Assembly (NCBI RefSeq): GCF_035984415.1
Contig: NZ_CP130720.1
Location: forward strand, 4,650,001 to 4,714,000
Reading direction: 5' to 3'
Origin: Streptomyces sp. NBC_01296
Lineage (GTDB): Bacteria; Actinomycetota; Actinomycetes; Streptomycetales; Streptomycetaceae
Length of the DNA stretch: 64,000 bases
A model generated the notes under the pieces. The model saw nothing but the letters and a program-made list of their open reading frames with translations, had not been told where the DNA came from and searched no databases. Shown here in pieces: positions 63,166 to 64,000 of this stretch (the first letter of the stretch is position 1; each line of letters starts with the position of its first letter). The position numbers were made by a program, and so were the translations under genes.

Positions 63166-63536
63166 ACTGGCTGCTGGTGGTGGCGGGTGCCGTCGTCGGG
63201 GCGCCGCTGCGCTATCTGACGGACCGTGCGGTGCAGGCGCGGCACGACTCGGTGTTCCCGTGGGGGACGTTCGTGGTGAACGCGGCCGCCTGCCTGGTGC
63301 TCGGGCTGCTGACGGGGGCGGTGCTGGCCGGTGCGGCCTCGGCGCGGCTGAACCTGCTGCTGGGGACCGGGCTGTGCGGGGCGCTGAGCACGTACTCGAC
63401 GTTCTCGTACGAGACGCTGCGGCTGTACGAGCGCGGCTGGCGGTTCCTGGCGGCGGCGAACGTGGCGGCCTCGGTGCTGGCGGGGCTGGGCGCGGTGACG
63501 CTGGGGTCGCAGGTGGCACGGCAGTTGTTCGCCTGA
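63162..63536 (+). CDS. crcB: Fluoride exporter CrcB/FEX, second copy
   Basis: A 124-residue second CrcB, with GAPLRYLTDRAV, WGTFVVNAAAC and LCGALSTYSTFSYETL. Its GTG overlaps the stop of the first copy (GTGA). The shorter N terminus and different charges at loop ends are as expected for the partner in a heterodimer. No fluoride riboswitch was seen before the three-gene unit. Confidence 0.92.
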   Translation: MNWLLVVAGAVVGAPLRYLTDRAVQARHDSVFPWGTFVVNAAACLVLGLLTGAVLAGAASARLNLLLGTGLCGALSTYSTFSYETLRLYERGWRFLAAANVAASVLAGLGAVTLGSQVARQLFA

Positions 63537-63766
63537 ACCGGCCTGTTCTGACCGGGCCGGGCGGGCCGGGCCGGGCGGCCGGGACGTGCCGGTACGTGCC
63601 GGATCCGCCGGTGTGCGCCCGGCGGGGCGGCGGATTGCGGACAGGCGGTGTCCCCAAGGGCGTGTCCCTTACGGGGCAAAGGGAGTTGGGCACATTGACC
63701 CGCTCACCGCGGACCCTGACCGCCCTCCCTCGGCCACTGCCGGGGAGCCCCCCCAGGAGGTGCCCC

Positions 63767-64000
63767 GTGCGCCAGTTGTCCGCTTCCCTCCGACTGGCCG
63801 TCTCCGCGCTCGCGGTCGCGGCCACGGCGGGCTGCATGAGCGTCGGTGAGGACGGCGCGAAGCCCGGGCCCTCCTCCTCGGCGGACCGCAAGGCGGCCGC
63901 CGAGGCGACCGGAGGTTCCGTTTCCGGCAGGGGGTCGGGCGTCCACGGCAACGGCCGCGGCTCGAAGCCCGGCGCGGCGGGCGAGGAGGGCAAGCCGGCC
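63767..64000 (+). CDS. Lipoprotein, N-terminal part (runs off window)
   Basis: From the GTG at 63767, 7 nt after an AGGAGG site, 78 codons are visible without a stop. The signal peptide (LSASLRLAVSALAVAATAGC) ends in a lipobox-like TAGC at Cys23. The visible mature part is a Gly/Ser/Lys-rich linker (PGPSSSADRKAAAEATGGSV) typical of the spacer before a folded domain, which lies beyond the window. Confidence 0.75.
   Translation, partial: MRQLSASLRLAVSALAVAATAGCMSVGEDGAKPGPSSSADRKAAAEATGGSVSGRGSGVHGNGRGSKPGAAGEEGKPA

Overview
The window reads as core chromosome of a Streptomyces. GC content is very high, most genes have long antisense mirror frames, GTG starts and 4-bp start/stop overlaps are common, and the gene set includes bldC, an Lsr2 paralogue, paired SigB/SigF-class sigma factors, a WhiJ/DUF397 pair, FMN-free mycothiol-type enzymes and valine dehydrogenase. 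From memory, the order (sigN-sigF, tadA, upp ... dnaX, purD, purC, lsrL-purSQL, purF-purM, DUF3073, vdh, bldC, hrpA) matches the S. coelicolor SCO403x-SCO409x neighbourhood. That synteny is recall, not a computation.

Layout. 0-4.4 kb: a truncated MarR regulator with a palindromic operator region, a lipoprotein, two adjacent SigB/SigF-class sigma factors, a small membrane peptide, then about 200 bp of four consecutive perfect hairpins. 4.4-9.8 kb: a secreted small protein, tRNA-Ser(CGA), the coupled tadA pair, a two-domain universal stress protein, upp, a LytR_C membrane protein and a ParB-like small protein. 9.8-16.1 kb: a HerA-like ATPase, a solitary opcA overlapping a convergent cupin gene, a HhH-GPD glycosylase-like protein, a VOC protein, a Uma2 nuclease-like protein and a HTH/zinc-ribbon protein with a Pro-Glu microsatellite. 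16.4-18 kb: a WhiJ-type regulator with a triplicated-motif DUF397 partner.

18.0-24.8 kb is a molybdenum-themed block: a double-Mop molbindin, a sulfite-oxidase-fold protein, a two-gene xanthine dehydrogenase (Fe-S and Mo domains fused), a PucR activator and a HTH-TOBE fusion regulator. 24.8-29.7 kb is accessory: a PadR/membrane-protein pair with palindromic operators, DUF2182/DUF1326, a VapBC toxin-antitoxin pair and an internally deleted helicase-family pseudogene, ending at the 3' side of tRNA-Ser(GGA).

29.8-51.4 kb is dominated by replication and purine biosynthesis: SRP RNA, dnaX, purD, purC, purSQL, purF and purM. Between them lie a degenerate M48-like membrane protein, a DmfB-like protein, a NarL-type two-component system bracketed by duplicate tRNA-Gly(GCC) genes, an aberrant tRNA-Gly(UCC), lsrL, and a sulfatase gene preceded by a probable leader peptide. 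51.4-64 kb holds a DUF3073 gene, vdh, bldC with a strong terminator, tRNA-Asp, the large helicase hrpA, a DsbA/CcdA thiol-redox pair, a tRNA-Glu-Asp-Phe cluster, a zincin and a crcB pair translated in overlapping series, and the start of a lipoprotein gene.

The observations most worth following are the tRNA-Gly(UCC) whose D- and T-arm tertiary contacts are both lost, the leader peptide before the sulfatase, the hairpin array at 4.16-4.35 kb, the molybdenum block, and the recurrence of TAnnnT boxes 6-8 nt before start codons, which implies many leaderless mRNAs.
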